Part shown: in pieces, positions 1-6,283 of the stretch
Layout of the letters: every line of letters starts with the position of its first letter
How positions within the stretch are numbered: position 1 is the first letter of the stretch
Assembly: GCA_900548485.1 (NCBI GenBank)
Contig: URKL01000076.1
Coordinates: forward strand, 1-8,096
Origin: an uncultured Succinatimonas sp.
GTDB lineage: Bacteria > Pseudomonadota > Gammaproteobacteria > Enterobacterales > Succinivibrionaceae
Reading direction: 5' to 3'
Length of the DNA stretch: 8,096 bases
Notes under the pieces: generated by a model
Databases searched by the model: none
What the model was told of the DNA's origin: nothing
Seen by the model: only the letters and a program-made list of their open reading frames with translations
Position numbers and translations under genes: made by a program

Positions 1-33
1 CCCGACTTCGGCTTCTGTGCTTCGCAGAACACG
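1..33. other. GC-richer left edge with small hairpins, origin unclear
   Basis: The first ~33 bases are richer in GC than the AT-rich leader that follows. They contain two small inverted repeats: CCGA/TCGG around position 2-11, and TTCTG (13-17) with CAGAA (25-29). They could be the 3' hairpin of an upstream gene lying off the window. Given the composite right end, they could also be a foreign tip. There is no T-tract directly after the hairpin, so I do not call a terminator. Confidence 0.25.
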
Positions 34-90
34 TATTATTTTGGTTATAAGTTACCTCTTTAACAAATATCTTTAACTCGTTAATTTATC

Positions 91-118
91 TAGACTTTAA
101 GTTTTTTTGTCCTATATT
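91..118 (+). promoter_or_regulatory. Probable sigma-70 promoter of ppnN
   Basis: TAGACT (91-96, 4/6 match to TTGACA) and TATATT (113-118, 5/6 match to TATAAT) are separated by 16 bases. This predicts a start near 125 and a leader of about 30 bases before the ppnN start codon. A second, weaker pair lies upstream (TTTAAC 59-64, TAATTT 82-87). The nearer pair is preferred because of its better -10 and its placement against the inverted repeat at 113-138. Called by eye only. Confidence 0.4.
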
Positions 119-138
119 TTGTATAGATACAAAATATA
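113..138. promoter_or_regulatory. Perfect inverted repeat, candidate operator before ppnN
   Basis: Two perfect 12-base arms, TATATTTTGTAT (113-124) and ATACAAAATATA (127-138), flank a 2-base centre (AG). The repeat covers the proposed -10 element and transcription start and ends 6 bases before the ribosome binding site AGGAG (144-148). This is the usual place for a repressor operator. In RNA it could instead form a hairpin just upstream of the ribosome binding site. The core TTGTAT-N2-ATACAA resembles GTAT/ATAC-type sites used by some GntR-family regulators, but no regulator gene is present here to support that. Confidence 0.45.
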
Positions 139-153
139 AAATTAGGAGTTTAC

Positions 154-1530
154 ATGAGTATTAAAGAGGTCTGGCCCTCTGGCATGATGGCCCTATTAAC
201 ACAAAATGAGGCTAATAGTATTTCCCTAAGCTCCAGAGGCAAGCTCTATGAGCTCTATCGCAACTGTTCATTAGCAGTCCTTAACAGCGGCAATCTTACT
301 GATAATTCAAAAGAGCTTTTAGATAATTACGAAAATTTTGAGATTAATGTCCTGCGTAATGAACGTGGACTTAAAATTGAGCTTATCAATCCTCCTGAAT
401 CAGCTATTGTTGATGGTCTTATAGTTAAAACTTTACGTAATCACCTTTACGCTGTTTTACGCGATTTAGTCCAGATAAAAGTTTATAAAGATAGCTTTAT
501 TAAGGCCGTCAGAGATAATTACGAATCTGAAGGTGAATTTATTACAAATAATATCTTCATGCTCTTACGTAATGCTGAGGTTATGGAGCCTGGTACTAAA
601 CCTAACCTTGCTGTATGTTGGGGAGGACACTCAATTTCTCGCAAAGAGTATGACTATGCTTATGATGTGGGTATTGAACTTGGCTTACGCAAAATTGATA
701 TTTGCACCGGTTGTGGCCCTGGTATCATGGAAGCCCCAATGAAAGGCAGCATGGTCGGCCACTCACAACAATGTGCAAGCCATAAATGCCGCTTAATTGG
801 TCTTACTGAGCCTTCAATTATTGCCGCTGAACCACCTAATTCCATGGTCTCTGATCTTGTAATTTTACCTGACATTGAAAAGCGTTTAGAGGCTTTTGTC
901 CGCTTAGGTCATGTACTGATTGTATTTCCTGGTGGTCCAGGTACTGCTGAAGAATTACTATTTATTCTAAGTATCAAACTTATGGAAGAAAATCGTCGCT
1001 CTGTTATGCCGGTAATTTTAACTGGTAATGAAGAGTCTCGTCCCTACTTTGCAGCTTTAGAGAATTTTTTAATTAAATGTTTTGGTGAGGATATAACACG
1101 TATGTATAAACTCATCATCAATGATCCTAAAGCTGTGGCTACTGAGGTGAAAAAGAATTTAGATACAGTACATGATCACCGTACAATTATTCATGATTCT
1201 TATTGCTTCAATTGGACTTTAAAAATCCCAGAAGAGTTACAAAAACCTGTCACAGTAAATCACGAGACTATGGCTTCATTAGATCTCCATCGCAATCAAG
1301 AGCCATGGAAACTCGCCTCTAATCTTAGAGCCGCATTCTCTGGTATTGTTACAGGTAATGTTAAGGAACAAGGTATCAAAATGGTAGCTCAAGAAGGTCC
1401 TTTCATCTTGCATGGAGATGCTGATATTGTTGAAGGTATGGAACAATTACTCAACGACTTTATAGAGCAAAAGCGTATTTTACTCTCTCAGCGCGAATAT
1501 AAGCCTTGTTATATTTTACAAAAAGACTAA
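154..1530 (+). CDS. ppnN: PpnN, nucleotide 5'-monophosphate nucleosidase (YgdH/LOG family)
   Basis: The 458-residue product matches E. coli PpnN/YgdH (454 residues) from end to end, as far as I can recall that sequence. Family enzymes are cytoplasmic and hydrolyse purine and pyrimidine 5'-monophosphates to base plus ribose 5-phosphate; the E. coli enzyme is modulated by (p)ppGpp. Visible blocks are an N-terminal PpnN-specific domain with RNCSLAVLNSG (36-46), then the Rossmann-like lysine-decarboxylase/LOG core with CWGGHS (155-160), CTGCGPG (184-190), EAPMKG (193-198), PDIEKRLEAFVR (239-250) and the phosphate-binding PGGPGTAEE (259-267). A C-terminal domain carries AFSGIVTGNVKE (394-405). The start at 154 has AGGAG (144-148) five bases upstream, and the N-terminus aligns with E. 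coli. It is monocistronic: the next gene is convergent and a hairpin follows the stop. All core motifs are intact, so an active enzyme is expected. Confidence 0.97.
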   Translation: MSIKEVWPSGMMALLTQNEANSISLSSRGKLYELYRNCSLAVLNSGNLTDNSKELLDNYENFEINVLRNERGLKIELINPPESAIVDGLIVKTLRNHLYAVLRDLVQIKVYKDSFIKAVRDNYESEGEFITNNIFMLLRNAEVMEPGTKPNLAVCWGGHSISRKEYDYAYDVGIELGLRKIDICTGCGPGIMEAPMKGSMVGHSQQCASHKCRLIGLTEPSIIAAEPPNSMVSDLVILPDIEKRLEAFVRLGHVLIVFPGGPGTAEELLFILSIKLMEENRRSVMPVILTGNEESRPYFAALENFLIKCFGEDITRMYKLIINDPKAVATEVKKNLDTVHDHRTIIHDSYCFNWTLKIPEELQKPVTVNHETMASLDLHRNQEPWKLASNLRAAFSGIVTGNVKEQGIKMVAQEGPFILHGDADIVEGMEQLLNDFIEQKRILLSQREYKPCYILQKD

Positions 1531-1544
1531 ATTCTCTTCACTTA

Positions 1545-1568
1545 AGCCTAAGCTATTTTGCTTAGGCT
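1545..1568. terminator. Hairpin between convergent genes
   Basis: AGCCTAAGC (1545-1553) pairs perfectly with GCTTAGGCT (1560-1568) around the 6-base loop TATTTT. It starts 15 bases after the ppnN stop and faces the convergent lipoprotein gene, so it could end both transcripts. The rightward flank is AT-rich but lacks a clean T-run (AAATAAAATTATTT), and the leftward flank is not T-rich. It may act as a weak terminator or as a 3' end stabiliser. Confidence 0.55.
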
Positions 1569-1617
1569 AAATAAAATTATTTCACTCTCAATTTAAAAAT
1601 CAAATTTTCTTACAAGT

Positions 1618-1962
1618 CTACTTTTGTCTTTGATATACAAAAGAATTCTCATCATTTGATAACTCTAAAGAATTCTCATCAAGTTTTTTTATGATATATG
1701 TATCATCAAAGGTGAATGATTGTCCATTACCAATGGATTCAACAGTAAAATTAATCTTATTTTCCTCAACAGACCACTTTTTGTACTTTAAGGTTTCCAT
1801 GTTAATCGAACGAGCCTCACCACCTTTTAGCAATTCAAAGCCCTGCATATTAGGCTCTTGTCCTGGAATTGGCTCCACCCACTTTCCTTCAATTGAGGCT
1901 ACATTTGTACATGCACAAACACTTGAAACACCTAATACTAGTAATAGATTTAACGCTTTCAT
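1618..1962 (-). CDS. Small lipocalin-like lipoprotein
   Basis: This encodes 114 residues. Residues 1-17 form a signal peptide with a lysine, a leucine-rich core and the lipobox-like VCAC, placing the lipidated cysteine at C18. The mature part runs IEGKWVEPIPGQEPNMQGF, then GGEARSINMETL and SIGNGQSFTFDDTYIIKKL, and ends SFVYQRQK. This order (G-W start, beta-hairpin repeats, final Y-x-R) resembles the short lipocalin-like domain family (Lipocalin_4/5 style), which is common in small envelope lipoproteins of gut bacteria. The likely place is the inner leaflet of the outer membrane or the periplasmic face; ligand and role are unknown. It stands alone, convergent with ppnN and divergent from the transport operon. 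The Shine-Dalgarno is weak (GTGAGC, about 4 bases before the start on the minus strand). The family call rests on pattern memory only. Confidence 0.75.
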   Translation of the reverse strand: MKALNLLLVLGVSSVCACTNVASIEGKWVEPIPGQEPNMQGFELLKGGEARSINMETLKYKKWSVEENKINFTVESIGNGQSFTFDDTYIIKKLDENSLELSNDENSFVYQRQK

Positions 1963-1991
1963 ATTTGCTCACAAATTTTTTCGAATCGTAG

Positions 1992-2020
1992 AATGTAGAA
2001 TATAAATATTATTTTCTCAA
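1992..2020 (-). promoter_or_regulatory. Probable promoter of the lipocalin-like lipoprotein
   Basis: On the minus strand, TTGAGA (complement of 2015-2020, 5/6 match to TTGACA) is followed after 17 bases by TACATT (complement of 1992-1997, 4/6 match to TATAAT). The predicted start lies about 25 bases upstream of the start codon. The region is AT-rich, so chance matches are possible. Confidence 0.4.
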
Positions 2021-2070
2021 ATTTATACTCAAAAATTTTGACGCAGATTAAAAAGTTTATATTTAATGTA

Positions 2071-2098
2071 AAAAAAATGCCCCAAAATTAAGCATTTT
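2071..2098 (-). terminator. Leftward terminator-like hairpin with T-run
   Basis: AAAATGC (2074-2080) and GCATTTT (2092-2098) form a 7-bp stem around an 11-base loop, extendable by two G-U pairs when read as minus-strand RNA. Read leftward, the 3' arm runs directly into a run of T residues (complement of the A-run 2071-2077), as in an intrinsic terminator. Read rightward there is no T-run. It lies upstream of the lipoprotein promoter, so it would end a leftward transcript arising between here and the transport operon, for which no coding region is seen. The stem is mostly A-T. Confidence 0.35.
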
Positions 2099-2157
2099 AA
2101 AGGTTAATATATTTTTTAAAATTCTTCGTGAATCAATATTAAATAAATTAAAGATGC

Positions 2158-2205
2158 GATTTTAAAGCCTCGCAAGCCTACTTAAAATCTAAAGTAATAG
2201 ATTTT
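2158..2205 (+). promoter_or_regulatory. Overlapping alternative hairpins upstream of the transport operon
   Basis: GATTTTAA (2158-2165) can pair with TTAAAATC (2182-2189), while AAAATCTA (2184-2191) can pair with TAGATTTT (2198-2205). The segment 2184-2189 is shared, so the two stems exclude each other. A third small stem, TGCGA (2155-2159) with TCGCA (2170-2174), also competes. The second stem ends in a short T-run. The enclosed stretch, with AGCCT occurring twice at 2166-2179, is a GC-rich patch in otherwise AT-rich DNA. This could be an attenuator-like leader, but stems of this kind also arise by chance in such sequence. Confidence 0.25.
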
Positions 2206-2418
2206 TTGATAATCACTTCTTCTAAATTCATTAAGTATTCTTATATCTTGTTTTTATATTAACATTTTGATTTTACAAATATTTTTTAAATAACGCACAA
2301 AATTAAAACATAACAAATTTGGGCGCACCATTAGTATTCATAATTTTTACTTTAAATTTTTTCTTGTTAAAACTAACTCATCTTCAGAAAAATAAAGATA
2401 AAAATTACGGAGAATAAT
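2206..2418. other. AT-rich leader region of the transport operon
   Basis: This non-coding stretch before the ATPase gene presumably contains the operon promoter. No pair of elements convinced me: TTGTTA (2364-2369) with AAAAAT (2388-2393, 18-base spacing) and an isolated CATAAT (2339-2344) are the best I see. The ribosome binding site of the first gene is GGAGA (2409-2413). I recognise no riboswitch class, small ORF with a good start site, or repeat. Confidence 0.4.
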
Positions 2419-3516
2419 ATGGGCATAGGTCAGGAACTAAGCGTTCAAAATGTGTCTAAATATTACGGTGCATTTAAAGCTCTAGAGGATATTAACTTAA
2501 CCTGCAAACCTGGTGAGTTTGTATCTATCTTAGGATCATCTGGATCTGGTAAAACCACTCTATTAAAAGTAATTGCAGGATTTGAACGTTGCTCTGACGG
2601 TAAGATCTTTATCAACAAAAAAGATGTGGCTACCATTCCTTGTTTTAAAAGAAACATTGGCATGCTTTTCCAAAATTATGCCCTATTTCCTCACTTAACA
2701 GTCGCACAGAATATTGCTTATCCATTGAAGCTTAGAAAGCTTAAAAAAGAAGAGATTGATACCAAAGTAAAGCAAATGATCTCTTTGATTAAACTTACAG
2801 GCTTAGAAAACAGATATCCAAGACAACTATCAGGTGGTCAACAACAGCGTGTAGCTCTAGCTCGAGCCATTATCTACAATCCGCCATTGTTATTGCTAGA
2901 TGAGCCTCTTGGAGCCTTAGATAAAAACTTACGTCATGATATGCAATTTGAGATCAAGAGAATTACCCATGAGCTAGGTATGACTACCATCTCAGTAACT
3001 CACGATCAAGAAGAAGCTTTTTCTATGTCAGATAAAATTTGTATCGTAAGCTCTGGCAAGATCCAGCAATTTGATACTCCACAAAATATTTATGAACATC
3101 CAGCTAACAGATTTGTAGCTGAGTTTATGGGTACTACTAACATCATTCCTTTAAATGATGTTACCTACCATGACAGCGGAGAGGAAACTAAAGTTTTAGG
3201 AAACTCACCTTTAACTAATGGTCCATGTGTAATTGAAGCTTTAACTAAAGAAATTAAAAGTGATGATGTAAATCCATTTTTTGCTCTACGTCCTGAGGCA
3301 ATTCATATTGCAAAGGAAGGTGTACAGTACGACAACACCTTTGAGGCAAAAGTATCAGAAAGCATTTATTTAGGACAATACGTTAAAGCTAAAGCTCAGG
3401 TAGGAACTTTAAGTTTAAACGTAACTATAGATGTTAGAGAGTACAGACAATTGGATTTAGAGAAGAATGTGAAGTTCTGTTTTGATGCAAAACACACTGC
3501 AATCTTATATAGCTAA
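2419..3516 (+). CDS. PotA-like ABC transporter ATPase
   Basis: This 365-residue ATPase would power the importer encoded by the next three genes, at the cytoplasmic face of the inner membrane. The nucleotide-binding domain is complete: Walker A GSSGSGKT (39-46), Q-loop Q85 in FQNYALFPHLTV, signature LSGGQQQR (137-144), Walker B LLLLDEP with E162, D-loop GALD (165-168) and H-loop H195 in VTHDQEEA. The C-terminal region from about ALRPEAI (289-295) to the end fits the TOBE domain of the polyamine/iron/sulfate-type (PotA/FbpC/CysA) branch. Length and architecture match PotA, but the substrate is set by the binding protein, so no pot symbol is given. The start is supported by GGAGA (2409-2413), five bases upstream. 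It is first in the operon, with 12 bases to the next gene. Confidence 0.93.
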   Translation: MGIGQELSVQNVSKYYGAFKALEDINLTCKPGEFVSILGSSGSGKTTLLKVIAGFERCSDGKIFINKKDVATIPCFKRNIGMLFQNYALFPHLTVAQNIAYPLKLRKLKKEEIDTKVKQMISLIKLTGLENRYPRQLSGGQQQRVALARAIIYNPPLLLLDEPLGALDKNLRHDMQFEIKRITHELGMTTISVTHDQEEAFSMSDKICIVSSGKIQQFDTPQNIYEHPANRFVAEFMGTTNIIPLNDVTYHDSGEETKVLGNSPLTNGPCVIEALTKEIKSDDVNPFFALRPEAIHIAKEGVQYDNTFEAKVSESIYLGQYVKAKAQVGTLSLNVTIDVREYRQLDLEKNVKFCFDAKHTAILYS

Positions 3517-3528
3517 TAGGAGAAAATC

Positions 3529-4590
3529 ATGAAGACTTTTTGTAAAACACTACTTGTTACCTCTTTACTTGCAGCTTTTACTTGTGGTTGCAGTGATGAC
3601 AAAAAAGCAGAACAGACTCAAAATTCAGCTGATAATGGTTCACTAGTATTCGTAGACTGGGGTGGAACTAATACCGATGCTCGTATTACACAGAACATTA
3701 AACCTTTTGAGAAGGAAACTGGTATTAAGGTAACCGTTGTAACTCCATCAGATTATGCAAAGCTAATTGCTATGGTAGAAAATGGCACCACTGAGTGGGA
3801 TGTTATGAATTGTGACGCTTACTGGGGTGTGTATGCAGGTCAAAAAGGTTATCTGGAGAAGATCGATTACAACGTTGTAAAAGAGAAATTAGATAAAGAT
3901 GTTGAGCTTGAGTATGTAGTTGGTGCTGAGGTTTATGACTCTGTAATTTCATACAACGTGGATAAATACAAATCAACTCCTGCACCTACTACATGGGCTG
4001 AGTTTTATGATACTCAAAAATTCCCTGGGAAAAGAGCTATTTGGCAATACCCTGTAACTGTACTTGAGTCTGCCCTATTAGCTGATGGCGTACCAATGGA
4101 TAAGTTGTATCCATTAGATTTAGATAGAGCCTTTGCAAAGCTTGATACCATAAAAGATTCTATTGTGTGGTGGACTAAAGGCGCACAACCCTCTCAGATG
4201 CTAGCTACCGGTGAGGCCGATTTAGCTTTAGCCTGGTCAGGTCGTATTTTAAATGCTAAAGACGACGGCTCTCCTGTAGCCATTGAATACAATCAAGGTA
4301 TGCGTATTGCTGCAGGTTGGGTAGTTCCAAAGGGTGCTCCTAACAAAGAAAATGCTATGAAGTTTATTAACTTTATCTCAAGTGCTAAACAGCAAGCAGC
4401 TTTCTCCTCACAAATCCCATACGGTTCAACTAACCCAGATGCTGTAAAGCTTTTAACTAAAGAGCAAATTGAACGTATTGGTCAGTCTGAAGAGCAAATT
4501 AAGAACGAGTTCTACATCAACAATGAGTATTGGGCTGAGAATTTAACAAAAGTTGTTGAAAGATTCGATGCTTGGTTACTTGAAAAATAA
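3529..4590 (+). CDS. PotD/PotF-family solute-binding lipoprotein, substrate probably not a polyamine
   Basis: The 353-residue product is the periplasmic binding protein of the importer. Residues 1-20 are a signal peptide; the likely lipidated cysteine is C21 in FTCGC, a poor lipobox because T occupies -3. The mature protein has the family 1/8 solute-binding fold: LVFVDWGG (39-46), YDSVISYNVDKYKSTP (136-151), WAEFYD (156-161), LALAWSGR (232-239) and a C-terminal GWVVPKGAPNKENAMKFINF (263-282). Compared from memory with PotD/PotF, the ligand tryptophan is kept (W236). The acidic ligands appear lost: positions matching PotD D168, E171 and D257 are Y174, T177 and A262, the PotD W255 position is I260, and the PotF WAGD aspartate is R239. 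This argues for a neutral or otherwise different ligand. AGGAGA (3518-3523) supports the start. Confidence 0.88.
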   Translation: MKTFCKTLLVTSLLAAFTCGCSDDKKAEQTQNSADNGSLVFVDWGGTNTDARITQNIKPFEKETGIKVTVVTPSDYAKLIAMVENGTTEWDVMNCDAYWGVYAGQKGYLEKIDYNVVKEKLDKDVELEYVVGAEVYDSVISYNVDKYKSTPAPTTWAEFYDTQKFPGKRAIWQYPVTVLESALLADGVPMDKLYPLDLDRAFAKLDTIKDSIVWWTKGAQPSQMLATGEADLALAWSGRILNAKDDGSPVAIEYNQGMRIAAGWVVPKGAPNKENAMKFINFISSAKQQAAFSSQIPYGSTNPDAVKLLTKEQIERIGQSEEQIKNEFYINNEYWAENLTKVVERFDAWLLEK

Positions 4591-4598
4591 TAAATATT

Positions 4599-4622
4599 AA
4601 AGGTGGTGGTAACACCACCTTT
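4599..4622 (+). terminator. GUAA-capped hairpin after the binding-protein gene
   Basis: AAAGGTGGTG (4599-4608) pairs perfectly with CACCACCTTT (4613-4622) around a GTAA loop, a GNRA-type tetraloop. It begins 9 bases after the binding-protein stop and is followed by only one more T, then AGAGG. It ends two bases before the ribosome binding site of the next gene (4624-4628). Such hairpins commonly act as partial terminators or block 3' exonucleases, raising binding-protein levels over the permeases. Its position could also affect translation start of the permease. Confidence 0.6.
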
Positions 4623-4637
4623 TAGAGGATGTATGTA

Positions 4638-5495
4638 ATGACTTCATCTACTACCTTTAAATTAGGCTCTTGGGATAGCGCTAAGTGGTTACTTTTAATA
4701 CTGCCACTTTTATATGTAATCCTTACCATGGGATATCCACTTTTAGATATCATCGCTAAAAGTTTTACCTCAAAAGATGGTTTTACTTTTGATTTTTACA
4801 TTAAAGCTCTAACACAACCACTGTACTTATCAGTGTTATACAGCACTATTAAGATTGCTTTTATTGTAACTATTGTGTGTTTAGTACTTGCCTACCCTAT
4901 GGCATATTTGAGTGTTAATGCCAAAAGTAAGAAAGTTAGAACCTTAATTACTGCAGGAGTACTAATTCCTTATTGGGTTTCCATGCTAGTACGTATTTTT
5001 GCTTGGCAAATCATTTTACAAAACAACGGTATTGTAAATCAGGCTTTAATGTTTGTAGGTTTTGTAAAAGAGCCAGCTAGGCTTTTATACACAGATTTGG
5101 CTGTTACCATCTCTTTAGTGCATATTCTTATTCCATTTATGTTCCTGAGCTTACAAAACACCATGATGCAAATTGATAAGAACTTATTGTTAGCCTCAAG
5201 CATCATGGGGAGCACTAAGTTATACGGCTTCTTGCATGTGTTTTTACCTTTATCAAAATCAGGCATGCTCTCAGGCTCTATCATGGTATTCGTGTTGTCC
5301 CTAGGCTTTTATATTGCGCCAGCTTTATTAGGTGGACCTGACAATATGATGCTATCAAACTTAATTGAGATCAGCATGAACAACTTTAACTGGGGTTTAG
5401 CATCAGCACTATCAGTCGAACTATTAGTCATTGTGTACTTAATCATAGCCATTGCCTTTAAGTTCACGGGCAACATCTTTGTAAAACAAGCTTAG
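4638..5495 (+). CDS. PotB-like ABC transporter permease
   Basis: Inner-membrane channel subunit, 285 residues from the chosen start, close to the usual PotB length. About six hydrophobic segments are visible at roughly 17-39, 66-92, 102-125, 154-172, 208-233 and 256-275. The cytoplasmic EAA-type loop that docks on the ATPase is seen as LLLASSIMGSTKLYGFLHVF (183-202), followed by LPLSKSG, with the conserved glycine G191. An earlier in-frame ATG at 4629 would add three residues (MYV), but the ribosome binding site AGAGG (4624-4628) abuts that codon, whereas it sits nine bases before 4638, so 4638 is preferred. The gene follows the hairpin at 4599-4622 and is eight bases from the second permease, with which it should form a heterodimer. 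Confidence 0.92.
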   Translation: MTSSTTFKLGSWDSAKWLLLILPLLYVILTMGYPLLDIIAKSFTSKDGFTFDFYIKALTQPLYLSVLYSTIKIAFIVTIVCLVLAYPMAYLSVNAKSKKVRTLITAGVLIPYWVSMLVRIFAWQIILQNNGIVNQALMFVGFVKEPARLLYTDLAVTISLVHILIPFMFLSLQNTMMQIDKNLLLASSIMGSTKLYGFLHVFLPLSKSGMLSGSIMVFVLSLGFYIAPALLGGPDNMMLSNLIEISMNNFNWGLASALSVELLVIVYLIIAIAFKFTGNIFVKQA

Positions 5496-5503
5496 GAGTT
5501 TAT

Positions 5504-6265
5504 ATGTTGTACTTTTTAGTATTTTTGCTACTAGTAATCATCATCGCTCCTGCATTAGTGATTATTCCGCAATCTTTTACATCTTTAAACTACTTTATCT
5601 ATCCTATAAAAGAGTTCTCTTTAAAGTGGTATGAAAAGTTCTTTGAAAATGAGCAATGGGTTGAATCTTTAGAGCGTAGCTTACTTATTGCAATTTTAGT
5701 TGCAATCTTTGCAACCTTTATTGGCACACTAGCTGCTTTAGCTGTTAACAAATTACAGTTTAAAGGTAAGAACTTATTTTTAAACTTAATGTTAACTCCA
5801 ATGATTGTTCCGGTGGTTATCACAGGTGTTGCTTTGTATGCTTCCTTTGCAAAGATCGGACTTAACAACACCATTTTAGGTCTTGTAATGGCACATAGTT
5901 TACTTGCAATCCCAATGGTGTTTTTAACCATGTCCTCAGCACTAGCTCGCTTTGATACTAATTTAGAGCTTGCTGCTATGTCCATGGGATCAACTCCTAT
6001 AGGAACTTTTTTCAAAGTAACTGTTCCAACTGTTAAAAACTCCCTAATTACAGCTGCATTACTATCGTTTGTGACATCACTTGATGAGGTGGTAGTAACC
6101 ATCTTTGTATCAGGTGCTAATACTAAGACTCTACCTATGATGATGTGGGAGAATTTACGAGCTACGATCGATCCTACTATCGCTGTGGCTGCGACCTTCT
6201 TAATCATCCTAACTTTAGGCATGTATGCAATAAAAGAGTTTGTAGAATCAAGACAAAAAGATTAA
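5504..6265 (+). CDS. PotC-like ABC transporter permease
   Basis: Second channel subunit, 253 residues, a normal PotC-type length. Hydrophobic segments lie near 2-24, 59-82, 95-115, 124-144, 181-203 and 224-243. The EAA loop is LELAAMSMGSTPIGTFFKV (154-172), closely matching the consensus, with G162. It is followed by SLDEVVVTIFVSG (192-204), a signature of the PotC/PotI branch. Its ribosome binding site AGGAG (5494-5498) overlaps the stop codon of the first permease, suggesting coupled translation. The C-terminus ends in a charged tail (ESRQKD), facing the cytoplasm in this family. The 207-codon open frame on the opposite strand here is a shadow. Confidence 0.93.
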   Translation: MLYFLVFLLLVIIIAPALVIIPQSFTSLNYFIYPIKEFSLKWYEKFFENEQWVESLERSLLIAILVAIFATFIGTLAALAVNKLQFKGKNLFLNLMLTPMIVPVVITGVALYASFAKIGLNNTILGLVMAHSLLAIPMVFLTMSSALARFDTNLELAAMSMGSTPIGTFFKVTVPTVKNSLITAALLSFVTSLDEVVVTIFVSGANTKTLPMMMWENLRATIDPTIAVAATFLIILTLGMYAIKEFVESRQKD

Positions 6266-6283
6266 AAGTAAGGTTTATAAAAA

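Noticed and set aside
1..33. Left edge as a third foreign tip or the terminator of an upstream gene
   Set aside because: Only 33 bases, with no coding signature and no T-run after the small hairpins; either reading is possible and neither can be supported.
1691..2005. 104-codon open frame on the plus strand opposite the small lipoprotein gene
   Set aside because: The minus-strand frame has a signal peptide, lipobox and lipocalin-like pattern, while the plus frame has no coherent motif.
2158..2205. A known riboswitch class in the leader
   Set aside because: I could not match the sequence to the conserved core of any riboswitch I know; only simple alternative stems are visible.
5599..6222. 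207-codon open frame on the minus strand
   Set aside because: It lies wholly antisense to the second permease, has no family-like motifs or plausible ribosome binding site context, and the plus-strand frame carries clear conserved permease motifs.
2419..6265. Straight annotation as the spermidine/putrescine importer PotABCD
   Set aside because: Gene order differs (ATPase, binding protein, two permeases), the acidic polyamine ligands seem absent from the binding protein, and the operon continues with deaminase and creatininase-family genes. Family membership is kept, substrate is not.
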